Shown: positions 35,525 through 43,535, counted from the stretch's first letter. The stretch: 44,841 bases of DNA from Candidatus Bathyarchaeota archaeon (GCA_005888755.1 VBBQ01000037.1:11937-56777); one strand, 5' to 3'. The notes: a model not told the origin generated them from the letters alone. Numbers and translations are program-made.

Positions 35525-36696
35525 AACTGGACAACTACATCACATCATCCACCGCTCGAGTCAAAAGCGACAAGAACGTACCAAGAGCGAAGTTTGAAAC
35601 GCTCAAGGCCATCGCTGAAAAAAAACTCCACGAGGCACAAGCTGCACGTTCAAAGGCTAACCTCAACGGCGTTACCGTAGAGTTCTACGGCAACAGCAGG
35701 CATCAGAAAGATTTTTGGAAGCTAAATTGGAAGGAGGCACCCGATTCCTCCCACCCCGATGCAAGAATATACTCGGCGTATGGCGTCGAGGGGCGTGAAC
35801 CGACCGCCTACTACTGCCCGGAGACGCACGAGTCAGTATTCTTCAATACAGAATACTACGGGCAATGCAAGAGTTGGGCCTTGGGAATGGCCGCCGCCAT
35901 CATGGAGGAGAAGAGGAACACCCACTCCATACACGGTGCTTGCGTTGACGTTTCGGACAAAGGAGTCATCATTGTTGCCCCAACCGGGACAGGGAAGACA
36001 ACACAGGCCTTCAAGTTGATGGAGCTTCCTGGAGGCAGAATCGTTGGAGACGACTGGGTCTACATTGACCATAACGAAGGAGAACGACTGAGACACTTGG
36101 TTGGAAGACAGCCTGAGAAGAGTCTCTACATGAGGACTGAGACACAAATGAGCAAACCGTGGCTACGAAAGATTTTCGACGAAAGCAAGTGCGAGAACAT
36201 CACTACGACCAAAGAGAGTTGCGAGTTCACCCAAGGCCTCACAGGCTGCAAGCTAACAAATGGCAAGTGCGTGTTCGACGAGCGACTGCACTGGTGTTAC
36301 TACGCTTTCGGAAACAGTAGAGCACTGGTTCCTCGAGAAAAAGTGTTTGGGGCCGGAAAAGTCACCGATGAGGCAAGAATTAGGCTACTCGTTCTCTTGC
36401 GAAGAGACGACAAAAGCCCTCCCGAAGTGCACTTGGACGCTGACGAGGCAATCAAGGTCCTCAGGAAGGGAGAGTACATGGTACGCCCTGGCGCCGGTCC
36501 CAAAGAGATGTGGGGAAAGCTTGCCAGCGAACCATGGTACAACCCCTATCTCCTACTATTGGACCACGCTCGCCAAGAACAGTTCTTCCGGAGAATGATT
36601 TCCAAATTCGACGTCAAATGTCTACTGCTAAACACAGGGGTCGACAGCATAGACGAAACCCACAAGCGGATCATCTCTACTCTCGACGACACTTAG
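35521..36696 (+). CDS. HPr kinase/PEPCK-like P-loop protein
   Basis: A 391-residue protein starting at GTG 35521. The central part resembles the HPr kinase/phosphorylase catalytic fold: IHGACVDVSDKGVIIVAPTGTGKTT with the P-loop at 153-161, then GGRIVGDDWVYI (Asp177, Asp178), like the second Asp-Asp motif of HprK. The N-terminal 130 residues and the C-terminal 150 are not recognised. A cysteine-rich stretch lies at about residues 220-260 (five cysteines). Archaea lack the PTS protein HPr in most cases, so the substrate is probably a small molecule or another protein. It is coupled to agmatinase by a four-base overlap. Confidence 0.72.
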   Translation: MKLDNYITSSTARVKSDKNVPRAKFETLKAIAEKKLHEAQAARSKANLNGVTVEFYGNSRHQKDFWKLNWKEAPDSSHPDARIYSAYGVEGREPTAYYCPETHESVFFNTEYYGQCKSWALGMAAAIMEEKRNTHSIHGACVDVSDKGVIIVAPTGTGKTTQAFKLMELPGGRIVGDDWVYIDHNEGERLRHLVGRQPEKSLYMRTETQMSKPWLRKIFDESKCENITTTKESCEFTQGLTGCKLTNGKCVFDERLHWCYYAFGNSRALVPREKVFGAGKVTDEARIRLLVLLRRDDKSPPEVHLDADEAIKVLRKGEYMVRPGAGPKEMWGKLASEPWYNPYLLLLDHARQEQFFRRMISKFDVKCLLLNTGVDSIDETHKRIISTLDDT

Positions 36697-36750
36697 AGAA
36701 CAAGCGCCTTTCCAGAAAATGTTAAGACATCTAGCTACAAACCCCAACTC

Positions 36751-36906
36751 ATGCCCGCGAAACCCTTGAGCGCCTCGGCAAAGAAACGCAAAGCCTACTA
36801 TTACTACGCTGGAAAAGAGACCAAAGCAAAGAGTGTAACAAAGAAGAAAGCAAAGAAATCTCCCAAAAAGACGAAAAAGTCAATCCGTAGGCCGAGAAAG
36901 AAATAG
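36751..36906 (+). CDS. Small lysine-rich basic protein, 51 residues
   Basis: A very short gene starting at ATG 36751. After MPAKPLSASAKKRKAYYYYAG the protein is almost only Lys, Arg, Ser, Thr and Ala (KKKAKKSPKKTKKS near the end), with a stretch of four tyrosines near residue 16. It should bind nucleic acid non-specifically, like histone tails or small ribosomal or chromatin proteins. A TATA-like TGTTAAGA (36719-36727) about 25-30 bases upstream suggests a leaderless message. It converges with the primase-like gene, with a gap of only five bases. Confidence 0.7.
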   Translation: MPAKPLSASAKKRKAYYYYAGKETKAKSVTKKKAKKSPKKTKKSIRRPRKK

Positions 36907-36911
36907 ACGGC

Positions 36912-37721
36912 CTAACTCCGGGAGAACCCTGGAAGACAGAAAGGGTCGGTCACGGCGTCGAAAGAACGGACCTTAACTCTACCCAATGGTCTGGCCACGC
37001 GACTCACTAACCCGTTGAGGGAGTGCGGCAGCCTGATCAGTCTCATCGCCCCACCCGCGACCCACTCATCCATTAGGTATCCCCTATGTGAAAGAGATCT
37101 GGCCAATTTGAGACGTCGCTTCGGTGTCCAGAAGAATGCGTCCTCGTCGAGAACGTGCACGTGGAAACCTCTTCCCGAATAGACCATCCGGAGTTCCCCG
37201 AAAGAATGGGACAACTCGTCCACTAAGCCGAGCGCCTGCTCTTGGGCCAGCTGGAGCTCTAATCTACAAAACGACAATCCTTGCCGCCTGTTCATTTTCT
37301 CTTCAAGAGTGCCGTGGATCGGACATTCGAAATTCTCCGGATCAATGTCGAAAGCTAGTTGTTGGCCGAACGACTTGCCCAGTTGTTCAATCTTGCCTGG
37401 GCCACGCCTGGCTTCGTCCCAGTTCTTGTACACGTTCCTGTCGTAGTATACGGATTCGGGCTTGAATTCGACGCAATATCGTCGGAGATCTTGCAAGGTA
37501 TCGTACTCGTCAATGAGAACTGTTCGGTCCCTATCCCCACGATATCTGGCTGGAAAGATCTTGGTATGTCGTCCAATGACGACCGCGAATACAATTGGCT
37601 TCATCCAACCTCGAAACCATTCCCGAATGAGATTCGTACGGAACTCTCGCGTGTAGAATTCATGTCTCTCTTGGAGTGATGCAGGACGCATTTGGTCTGG
37701 GAATCTGTATCGCGATCTCAA
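36912..37721 (-). CDS. Primase small-subunit-like (archaeo-eukaryotic primase/PrimPol) protein
   Basis: A 269-residue protein of the archaeo-eukaryotic primase fold. Seen: LAFDIDPENFECP with the first two catalytic aspartates (Asp125, Asp127), a knuckle-like Cys/His site (C133, H136, C152), MVYSGRGFHVHV (Ser182, His187), and MRLIRLPHSLNG, matching the PriS RLIRLPGSLHG segment. The third catalytic aspartate of PriS (D-x-x-V-T-x-D) is replaced: the sequence reads DEWVAGG, with Gly224 in its place. It is also shorter than normal PriS (about 330-400). It starts one base after the DNA ligase stop. Either a divergent replicative primase subunit or a ligase-associated polymerase like the LigD Pol domain. 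Confidence 0.78.
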   Translation of the reverse strand: MRSRYRFPDQMRPASLQERHEFYTREFRTNLIREWFRGWMKPIVFAVVIGRHTKIFPARYRGDRDRTVLIDEYDTLQDLRRYCVEFKPESVYYDRNVYKNWDEARRGPGKIEQLGKSFGQQLAFDIDPENFECPIHGTLEEKMNRRQGLSFCRLELQLAQEQALGLVDELSHSFGELRMVYSGRGFHVHVLDEDAFFWTPKRRLKLARSLSHRGYLMDEWVAGGAMRLIRLPHSLNGLVSRVARPLGRVKVRSFDAVTDPFCLPGFSRS

Positions 37722-37722
37722 G

Positions 37723-39507
37723 CTAGGTTGCTTCCAGGTTGAGTTTCTCTGAAACCTTCTTCAGCTGAGCCCGGTACATCTTAACCACTTCATCAGTGGT
37801 CGTGCAGTCTTCAGGTGACTTGTCCTCCCGATACTTCCCAGTAAACCGTGGAAATCTCACGGCCAGACCAGCACCCTGTCTGATACTGTTCATACCACAT
37901 GTGTGTATTGGACTCAGAGTGATTTCTGCTCCAACTATCTCGAGGACAAGTCCTGGAATGAACCATGCGTCCGGTTCAATCTTAGAATCGACCCTCGGAT
38001 GTCGATGACCTATTCGATACTTCTCGAGCAGCTTGGGTAGTTTGTTCAAGTCTTCATCAGTAAATCCTGAGCCGCACTTGCAGAGGGTTCTGAACATGTC
38101 CTCGCTCTTGTCATAGGCTGCGAGAAGCAGAGCACCATAAGTTCCTCCTCGTCGTCCTCTACCCGCGAACGCCCCCACCGCCGCGAGATCGACGCTGTCT
38201 TGCATTTCCGACTTGTATTCACGCTTGTACTTGATCCAAGTCCATCCTCTCGCTCCGGCCTGGTAGGTTGAGTCGGGACCGATCGACTTGATCATCAAGC
38301 CTTCACATCCGTCTGCGACCGCCTGCTGCATGAAGTCATCGAGTTGCTTGGGATCATTGCAAATTTTCTGCCGTGAGAGCTCGGTTTTTCCATTCATCGG
38401 GATAAGCTCTCGGAGCCGTTCGCGTCTTTCGAGATAGCGACGATCTGCATAGTCAGTCATGTCGGCGTATAGGAGATCAAAAGGGAAGAAAGCCACGGGT
38501 ATCTCCTCGATCGTTTTGTCAAGGTCATATTTTCTGCCTCGACGTTGCGAGATCAGCTGGAACGGTAGAAGCTCACCGGTAGACGAGTCAACAGGGACAG
38601 CTTCTCCTTCAAGGATTACTCCTCTTGCCTCTATGTTATCCTTCAGCAGTCGTTGAACGTCTGGGAACTGGTCAGTGATGTTCTCAAGACGTCGGGAAAA
38701 GAGTGTGACTTCCTCAGCGGAGATGTGTGCCTGGATTCTTAGTCCGTCGTACTTGTACTCCGCCGCACACTCGCCGTTCATCTTGGCCATGATCGCCGCC
38801 GCGTTGGAAAGCCGTTCGGCGAGCATTGGGCGGATTGGCCTTCCGACCGTAACTTTGAGCGATTCAATTGTTTTGATACCTCCACTGGCGAGAGTTCTAG
38901 CGACGTAGCCGAGGTCTGACGATCGATTGTAAGCACGCTCTAGAAGATGCCTTGACTCTTTTCCCCCTCCTAAGGAAATCGCGAGCGCGTCGAGAATGGT
39001 CATGTCAGCTACTCCAAGCCGTAGGCGGCCGAGAGCCATTCGGGTGAGGTACTTTGCCTCCCTTGGAGAAGCCTTTCCCAAGAGGCCAGTCATATGCCTG
39101 AGCTTAGAGTCGACAGAGCCCTGGCCTGCCTCGTGTGCTATCGTGTCGAAGATTTTGTAGACTTCCTCTACTGTGAGGGAGTCTCTTTGAAAGGACGCCT
39201 GAGTTTTGTCTCTTAAGAGTTCCTCAGCAACGGTTCCTAGATCGCCTTCCTTCTTGTAGACCGTTGTAACCTTTGCCTCATTTTGTCCGGTTACTTTCGC
39301 GAGAACACGGAAGAGCAGTTTCTCTGCGACTCCGAGTTCAATCCCGAGAAAATCCGGATACAGTTTTCCTTGAGTCAGATATACCACCTTATCGAGAATT
39401 GAACGTGGAGTATCTTGAATGAGTTCGACGAGAAAACTGGTTATTTCAAGCCTTTTCGTGGTCGCCTCGATCTTCGTGTACGTTTCGACTATCCGCGAAT
39501 ATAGCAT
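37723..39507 (-). CDS. lig: ATP-dependent DNA ligase
   Basis: A 594-residue ligase that seals nicks through a ligase-AMP intermediate, of the archaeal replicative (Lig1) layout. The N-terminal DNA-binding domain (1-220) is followed by the adenylation domain with motif I YKYDG (Lys252), LEGEAVPVD (motif III region), GCEGLMIKS (motif IV) and WIKYKREY (motif V), and an OB-fold ending with RFPRFTGKYREDK (motif VI region). All are intact and the length is normal. It follows carbamate kinase by 37 bases and is followed with a one-base gap by the primase-like gene. Confidence 0.96.
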   Translation of the reverse strand: MLYSRIVETYTKIEATTKRLEITSFLVELIQDTPRSILDKVVYLTQGKLYPDFLGIELGVAEKLLFRVLAKVTGQNEAKVTTVYKKEGDLGTVAEELLRDKTQASFQRDSLTVEEVYKIFDTIAHEAGQGSVDSKLRHMTGLLGKASPREAKYLTRMALGRLRLGVADMTILDALAISLGGGKESRHLLERAYNRSSDLGYVARTLASGGIKTIESLKVTVGRPIRPMLAERLSNAAAIMAKMNGECAAEYKYDGLRIQAHISAEEVTLFSRRLENITDQFPDVQRLLKDNIEARGVILEGEAVPVDSSTGELLPFQLISQRRGRKYDLDKTIEEIPVAFFPFDLLYADMTDYADRRYLERRERLRELIPMNGKTELSRQKICNDPKQLDDFMQQAVADGCEGLMIKSIGPDSTYQAGARGWTWIKYKREYKSEMQDSVDLAAVGAFAGRGRRGGTYGALLLAAYDKSEDMFRTLCKCGSGFTDEDLNKLPKLLEKYRIGHRHPRVDSKIEPDAWFIPGLVLEIVGAEITLSPIHTCGMNSIRQGAGLAVRFPRFTGKYREDKSPEDCTTTDEVVKMYRAQLKKVSEKLNLEAT

Positions 39508-39544
39508 GGTGCCGAAACAGCTCGGTGGAGAACCTTGGAGAGTC

Positions 39545-40528
39545 TTAATTTCTTATTTGCGTTCCAGCAGTGCCATTGATTGCTTTTCCCAGGTCTCCGA
39601 GGTTTGCTATCACCGCTCTCTTTCCGCCGTTTCGGAGAAATCTGATTGCAGCTTCCACCTTCGGTCCCATACTTCCTTTGGCGAAATATCCCTTTTGGGC
39701 ATAGGTCTCAAGCTCGCTTGGGCTAATTTTTGAAAGTAATCGCTGGTTCGGTTTTCCGTAATCAAGGTAGACACCTTCAACATCAGTGAGTATGACAAGG
39801 CTCTCTGCGTGAATCGATGTGGCCAATCTTTCAGCAGCCAAGTCCTTGTCGATTACGGCTTCTACCCCCTGAAGGCTTGTCCCTTGCCTTATGACCGGTA
39901 TCCCTCCTCCTCCGCAAGCGATGACCACCGACTCATCGTCAACGAGAACTCGGATAGCATCATCCTCTACAACTGCTTTAGGATCAGGTGACGGAACGAA
40001 TCTTCTATATCCCCTGCCAGAGTCTTCTTCAATGACGAGGTCGCTCCTATCTCTGAGCAAGGTCTCTCTCTGCCCCTTCGTGTAGAATGGACCGATGGGT
40101 TTTGACGGATGCTTGAACGCAGGATCGCTCTGGTCCACGATAACCTGGGTGATAATCGTTGCAACTGATCTCTTGACCTCAAGCTTAGCTAACTCGTCTC
40201 GAAGAGACTGTTGAATAATGTAGCCTAGGAAACCTTGAGTCTCCGCACCGCAAGCGTGAAGTGGCAAAGGCGGCACCTTCGCATGGCCCAGCTCGTGCCT
40301 GATGACAGTTGCACCAATCTGGGGACCATTTCCATGGACGATGACAACTCTGAACCCGTCATTAAGAAGAGCCGCTATCTGAGCCATGGTCGACCTTACG
40401 TTTTCATATTGTTCCTGAAAGGTCCCCCTTTGGCCACGCTGAAGAATTGCATTCCCGCCGAGAGCAAGAACTGTAATTGGAGCTCGACTCAGCAAGCGTT
40501 TCGTCTCTTCGAAGGGCGGGTGAAGCAT
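39545..40528 (-). CDS. arcC: Carbamate kinase
   Basis: A 327-residue amino-acid-kinase-family enzyme interconverting carbamoyl phosphate plus ADP with carbamate plus ATP. Seen: VLALGGNAILQRGQRG, VIVHGNGPQIG, LPLHACGAETQGFLGYIIQQ, the ATP site IACGGGGIPVIR, VIDKDLAAERLA, LTDVEGVYLDYG and GSMGPKVEAAIRFL. The length is typical (about 310-320). No arginine deiminase or ornithine transcarbamylase is adjacent; with agmatinase about 4 kb away, nitrogen from agmatine or arginine breakdown is a possible but unproven source. A long leader with an inverted repeat precedes it. Confidence 0.94.
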   Translation of the reverse strand: MLHPPFEETKRLLSRAPITVLALGGNAILQRGQRGTFQEQYENVRSTMAQIAALLNDGFRVVIVHGNGPQIGATVIRHELGHAKVPPLPLHACGAETQGFLGYIIQQSLRDELAKLEVKRSVATIITQVIVDQSDPAFKHPSKPIGPFYTKGQRETLLRDRSDLVIEEDSGRGYRRFVPSPDPKAVVEDDAIRVLVDDESVVIACGGGGIPVIRQGTSLQGVEAVIDKDLAAERLATSIHAESLVILTDVEGVYLDYGKPNQRLLSKISPSELETYAQKGYFAKGSMGPKVEAAIRFLRNGGKRAVIANLGDLGKAINGTAGTQIRN

Positions 40529-40561
40529 GATAGGTTCCTTTTGTCTCCTACGTCCCCATCA

Positions 40562-40643
40562 CGAGGCGGGATAGGGTAGTCCATGAGCCGTGTTTTCCGC
40601 CTCGAAATTTGATCTCACCGAGAAATTTGGCGGGATTAAAGGA
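40562..40643 (-). promoter_or_regulatory. Possible arcC leader: TATA-like box and inverted repeat
   Basis: On the minus strand TCCTTTAATCC (40633-40643) is TATA-like but lies about 105 bases before arcC. With initiation near 40612, the leader would contain an 8-base inverted repeat, CGAGGCGG/CCGCCTCG (40562-40569 and 40597-40604), with a 27-base loop. GAAATTTG occurs twice nearby. It could be a hairpin in the mRNA or a protein site. Confidence 0.35.
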
Positions 40644-40985
40644 TAGTTGTTATGTCTGCAGAGTTTGCAGCGACACGAGAACTAGTCGATCACGCCACAT
40701 GATCGTGACGACTCAATCGAAAGAAAGGAATTACTGACATAGCCGCGACCCTGCCCAACGACGCTCGAAGCGTGAAGCGATATTAGGTCGTGGGCGAATT
40801 CTACGACTGGGTAGCCGATCCCAGGGCCCTGGAACGAATATTCCATTGGGGCGATCTCTTCTACGAGAATCTTCTGATGAACCTCTTCACGGCCCGAGGA
40901 CCGGCGCCCAGTAGACGCTAGGCTTGAACGCCATTGCTTGCTGGTTGTTAAATAGCAGTGTTGCCTCCCAAGCGCAACAATACCA
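40644..40985. other. Intergenic stretch, no supported gene; promoter for next gene at its end
   Basis: No gene that I can support. A 43-residue open frame (GTG 40790 to TAG 40921, plus strand) reads acceptably as protein but has no ribosome-binding site. TTGTTAAATA at 40945-40954 is a good TATA candidate 32-41 bases before ATG 40986. Confidence 0.4.
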
Positions 40986-41510
40986 ATGTATCCATATCCT
41001 GGATGGCGACGAGTGATATTTGTTGCAGTGCTCGTCGTCGTACTGGTCATTGCCCTTGCGCCCTCGATTACCCAGGGCATCATCAAGGTTCACATCTATG
41101 GACTGACTTCGCCCGGCGTAATTGACCATCTTTACATCAAGTTCACGAGCTTACAATTCCATACGTACGGGTTCGGATCCAGTGCCGGATGGGTTAACGT
41201 CACTGAGACAACGCCGACCATAGATCTAATACCCATCCCAACTCAGTTCTTGCCCCAGATCGTGGCCTCCGCACAGATAACCTCAGGTAGATACGATGCA
41301 ATTCGGTTGCTCATGACAAATTCGACCGCAATAATCGGCGGAACTCATGTGTCCCTGTCAAATACCCCGACATTGAGCGCAAACTTCACCCTTCCAATCC
41401 CTCCGAATGGCTTTGGAGACGTTCTGTTACTCGTAAGCTTCGATGATTCACTTGTACTTGCAAATCCAGCAGCCCTCTCGATTCAAGTCGTCCAGACGTC
41501 AGTGGTCTGA
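40986..41510 (+). CDS. Secreted or anchored protein, DUF4382-like
   Basis: A 174-residue protein. Residues 8-30 are a hydrophobic signal anchor after a short basic N-terminus (GWRR). The rest is an extracytoplasmic beta-sandwich-like domain with repeated strands (KVHIYGLTSPGVIDHLYIKFTSLQFH, GWVNVTETTPTIDLIPI, SGRYDAIRLLMTNSTAIIGG). The order, a strand describing an exported ligand domain and then an AxRLxM/T strand, resembles DUF4382 proteins found in archaea and bacteria. No lipobox cysteine is seen. Single gene with its own TATA box. Confidence 0.65.
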   Translation: MYPYPGWRRVIFVAVLVVVLVIALAPSITQGIIKVHIYGLTSPGVIDHLYIKFTSLQFHTYGFGSSAGWVNVTETTPTIDLIPIPTQFLPQIVASAQITSGRYDAIRLLMTNSTAIIGGTHVSLSNTPTLSANFTLPIPPNGFGDVLLLVSFDDSLVLANPAALSIQVVQTSVV

Positions 41511-41557
41511 CGACTCTACCGAAACCATCAAATTCGACCACTTAGTGCGCGATTTGC

Positions 41558-42094
41558 ATGTGTGTGATCGGCAAAAACCAACTCGTTAGCCTAATCAAGG
41601 CTCACAAGTGCATTCATCCGTTCGACTATGGACTCCTAGACGGAGACGGCTACGTCCTTACTGTTAGGGAGGAAAGGACGCTCCACTATCTGGAACACCA
41701 GAACCTGGTCTCTAACGAGGTCGTGTTCACGCCCCCTGAATTCGTGGCCCATCTCACCGCTAAAAGCAAGTACGGGAGAATGGGTCTCTCCTTTCTGAAC
41801 GCGGCAAAAGTCCACAGCGGCTTCATAGGACGCCTCGCACTCGAGCTAGTTAACCTCAGCAACGAGCGACAGCCAATAACGATCAAGAGGGGGGACCCGC
41901 TATTGCATATTGAGTTCATGAAACGCGAGGGGGAAGCCTCGCCTTACAACGGAGGTTACATGTTCCAATTCATGAGTGAAGATGAAATCGGGGAATACAT
42001 GTTGATCCTGGCGAGAGACTTCAAGACTCTGTTTCCCAAAGAGTATCTAACAAAAGCGGCTCAGGCGCGCGTTGCTGTGGTCACTCAAATCTAG
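41558..42094 (+). CDS. dCTP deaminase/dUTPase-fold protein
   Basis: A 178-residue protein with the trimeric dUTPase/dCTP deaminase fold. AHLTAKSKYGRMGLSF corresponds to the RSSLGRLGL motif, GFIGRLALELVNLSNERQPITIKRGDPLLHIEF to the motif with the catalytic Glu, and the end (YNGGYMFQ) to the flexible C-terminal arm. Several usual residues differ: the T/V-x-D-x-G-F aspartate is His (KVHSGF), and the G-x-x-I-x-Q-L glutamine is His. It may therefore not be a standard Dcd. The start could be ATG 41558 or GTG 41564. Confidence 0.75.
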   Translation: MCVIGKNQLVSLIKAHKCIHPFDYGLLDGDGYVLTVREERTLHYLEHQNLVSNEVVFTPPEFVAHLTAKSKYGRMGLSFLNAAKVHSGFIGRLALELVNLSNERQPITIKRGDPLLHIEFMKREGEASPYNGGYMFQFMSEDEIGEYMLILARDFKTLFPKEYLTKAAQARVAVVTQI

Positions 42095-42119
42095 TCGCGC
42101 GGCGTCGAATAAACTGGAG

Positions 42120-42740
42120 TCATTGTCCATAGTCAGCGCCGTCCGGCTGGTTCTGCGCTTGCCTTGGAGACGAAATTTCGTCCAAAAGCCGCTTTAGCTT
42201 CGGATCTTTGATTGCAGCCCTGGAGGATTCGTAGAACTCTTTGAGTTTGGTCGCTTCAATGCCTCCCTTAGCATATTCATTCGCTTGAAGGGCCATTTCC
42301 AGCTTGTCGAGTTCGTGAACTAGCTGTGCTTCTTTGCTTCTCTCGTTCTCCAGCTCCGACCATAATTCCTGATAGACCCGTTGATTCTCCTTTGGAAAGT
42401 AGGAAAGCAATTGTTCGCGGGCAGCGATTTTCTGAGCCTTGACGATATTTTCGCCCCTCGACTCCTTATCTTGGGGAGTTAGATCTCCTGTAATCGATTC
42501 CTCTAAGTCGTGTAATAAGGCGAGCTTTAGCAGTCTTTCCACGTTGTAGCCTCGTCTTTCGCCTTCGAATAAGCATAGAAGCGATAATGCAAAAGAGTGA
42601 TCGGCCACCGACTCAGTTCTTTGAAGACGAAGTTTCTTGACCCAGCCCTTCCGCTGTTCGGCCTTTAGTCTTGCAGCGAATTCCCAAAATCGGACAAGCT
42701 GGTCCAGAAGTATTCCTTCCTTGGCCGCGAATATTACCAT
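42120..42740 (-). CDS. HD-domain phosphohydrolase (YfbR/HDDC2-type 5'-nucleotidase-like)
   Basis: A 206-residue metal-dependent phosphohydrolase, starting at ATG 42740 (the frame is open to 42767). The HD signature is complete: the first His in SVADHSF, His-Asp in LLHDLEE, and the final Asp in HELDKLEMALQA. The spacing and the first-helix region (FAARLKAEQRKGW) match the YfbR/HDDC2 group, which hydrolyses 5'-deoxynucleotides. It is next to, and convergent with, a dCTP deaminase-fold gene, so both may act on nucleotides. Its start lies one base from the ATG of the divergent gene. Confidence 0.88.
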   Translation of the reverse strand: MVIFAAKEGILLDQLVRFWEFAARLKAEQRKGWVKKLRLQRTESVADHSFALSLLCLFEGERRGYNVERLLKLALLHDLEESITGDLTPQDKESRGENIVKAQKIAAREQLLSYFPKENQRVYQELWSELENERSKEAQLVHELDKLEMALQANEYAKGGIEATKLKEFYESSRAAIKDPKLKRLLDEISSPRQAQNQPDGADYGQ

Positions 42741-42741
42741 A

Positions 42742-43044
42742 ATGCCTAAAAACCCTTCACGATGCAAATACGTCAGCTATTCAGCTCGTCAAAGGCTTAG
42801 CAAATTGGTTAAGAAAATCCTAACTAGATTCGCCGTCGCAAAGAAGCCAGCTCGATCTGAGCGTACACAATACAGATCCCCGCGAATATATTTGCCAACA
42901 AAACTGACGGATGACTCTAGTTTTCCATTCAAAGAAGGAGACTTACTCACCATTCGAGTTGATGGCCGTAAGTTGATCGTTCAGAAGGCTCAGAAACGCA
43001 TTCTCCAGATATCTGGGACCGGAGATGCCCGGCAGAAACCATAA
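42742..43044 (+). CDS. Small basic protein with AbrB-like C-terminal domain
   Basis: A 100-residue protein from ATG 42742; TTG 42805 (79 residues) is an alternative. The C-terminal part, RIYLPTKLTDDSSFPFKEGDLLTIRVDGRKLIVQK, has the strand pattern of SpoVT/AbrB swapped-hairpin domains, which usually dimerise and bind DNA. The N-terminal 45 residues are very basic. It starts back to back with the HD-domain gene, so it could regulate it; this is inference. Confidence 0.55.
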   Translation: MPKNPSRCKYVSYSARQRLSKLVKKILTRFAVAKKPARSERTQYRSPRIYLPTKLTDDSSFPFKEGDLLTIRVDGRKLIVQKAQKRILQISGTGDARQKP

Positions 43045-43082
43045 TACCTCAGGGACCCGACCCGTCTTGCGTTGCAAGCCGA

Positions 43083-43526
43083 ATGTTAAGGGTGACCGTG
43101 CAAGTTACGAGTCTTACTGGTGAACGTTTCTGGGGCCAAGACACGCAATTACCGCCTCAAGTCCAGATCGCTGTTAACATCAATATCGTCGGACTAGAGA
43201 TGAAAAATGAGTCCACGGCTGACGCTCCCTTTGTTTTCACGGTGAACTATAGTCCGTCGATTGCACAGCTCAGCGTCAAAGGCCGGGCGCAAGTGATCGG
43301 CGAAAAAGAAGAGATCCGTAAGATGATAGATGAGCACAAACAGAACAAGCCGCCGCCAGTCGCGATAATTCAGGCAGTATCGAGCATTGCGATGGCTGAG
43401 GCGATTCTCTTATCGAAGAGCCTGGGGATCCCTCCGCCACTCCCTCCTATGGGCCTTCCGCCAGAACAAATGCAAGCGCTGCAACAGCAAGGACTGCGAA
43501 ATTCCGAGCCGCGTTACACAGCGTAG
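43083..43526 (+). CDS. SecB-like chaperone-fold protein (archaeal type)
   Basis: A 147-residue protein. The pattern VQIAVNINIVGLEMKNES, PFVFTVNYSPSIAQLSVKG, a helical KEEIRKMIDEHK, and then a long helix (VAIIQAVSSIAMAEAILLSKSLGIPPPLPP) follows the SecB fold: strands with F-x-V-x-Y, then a C-terminal helix ending in prolines. Small archaeal SecB-like proteins such as MJ0357 have this shape. A Gln/Pro-rich tail ends the protein. Assignment is by pattern only; a role in holding unfolded chains is possible. Confidence 0.6.
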   Translation: MLRVTVQVTSLTGERFWGQDTQLPPQVQIAVNINIVGLEMKNESTADAPFVFTVNYSPSIAQLSVKGRAQVIGEKEEIRKMIDEHKQNKPPPVAIIQAVSSIAMAEAILLSKSLGIPPPLPPMGLPPEQMQALQQQGLRNSEPRYTA

Positions 43527-43535
43527 TGTAGCTTG

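Noticed and set aside
40562-40645. tRNA-like sequence (GGGTAGTCC with neighbouring G-rich arm)
   Set aside because: No matching acceptor arm and no T-arm; the inverted repeat does not fit a cloverleaf.
40790-40921. 43-residue plus-strand open frame from GTG
   Set aside because: It reads like protein but has no ribosome-binding site or recognised motif; too short to call without conservation.
40682-41086. 134-residue minus-strand open frame
   Set aside because: It overlaps the start of the DUF4382-like gene and its TATA box, has a Met/Thr-rich low-quality N-terminus and no ribosome-binding site; probably chance.
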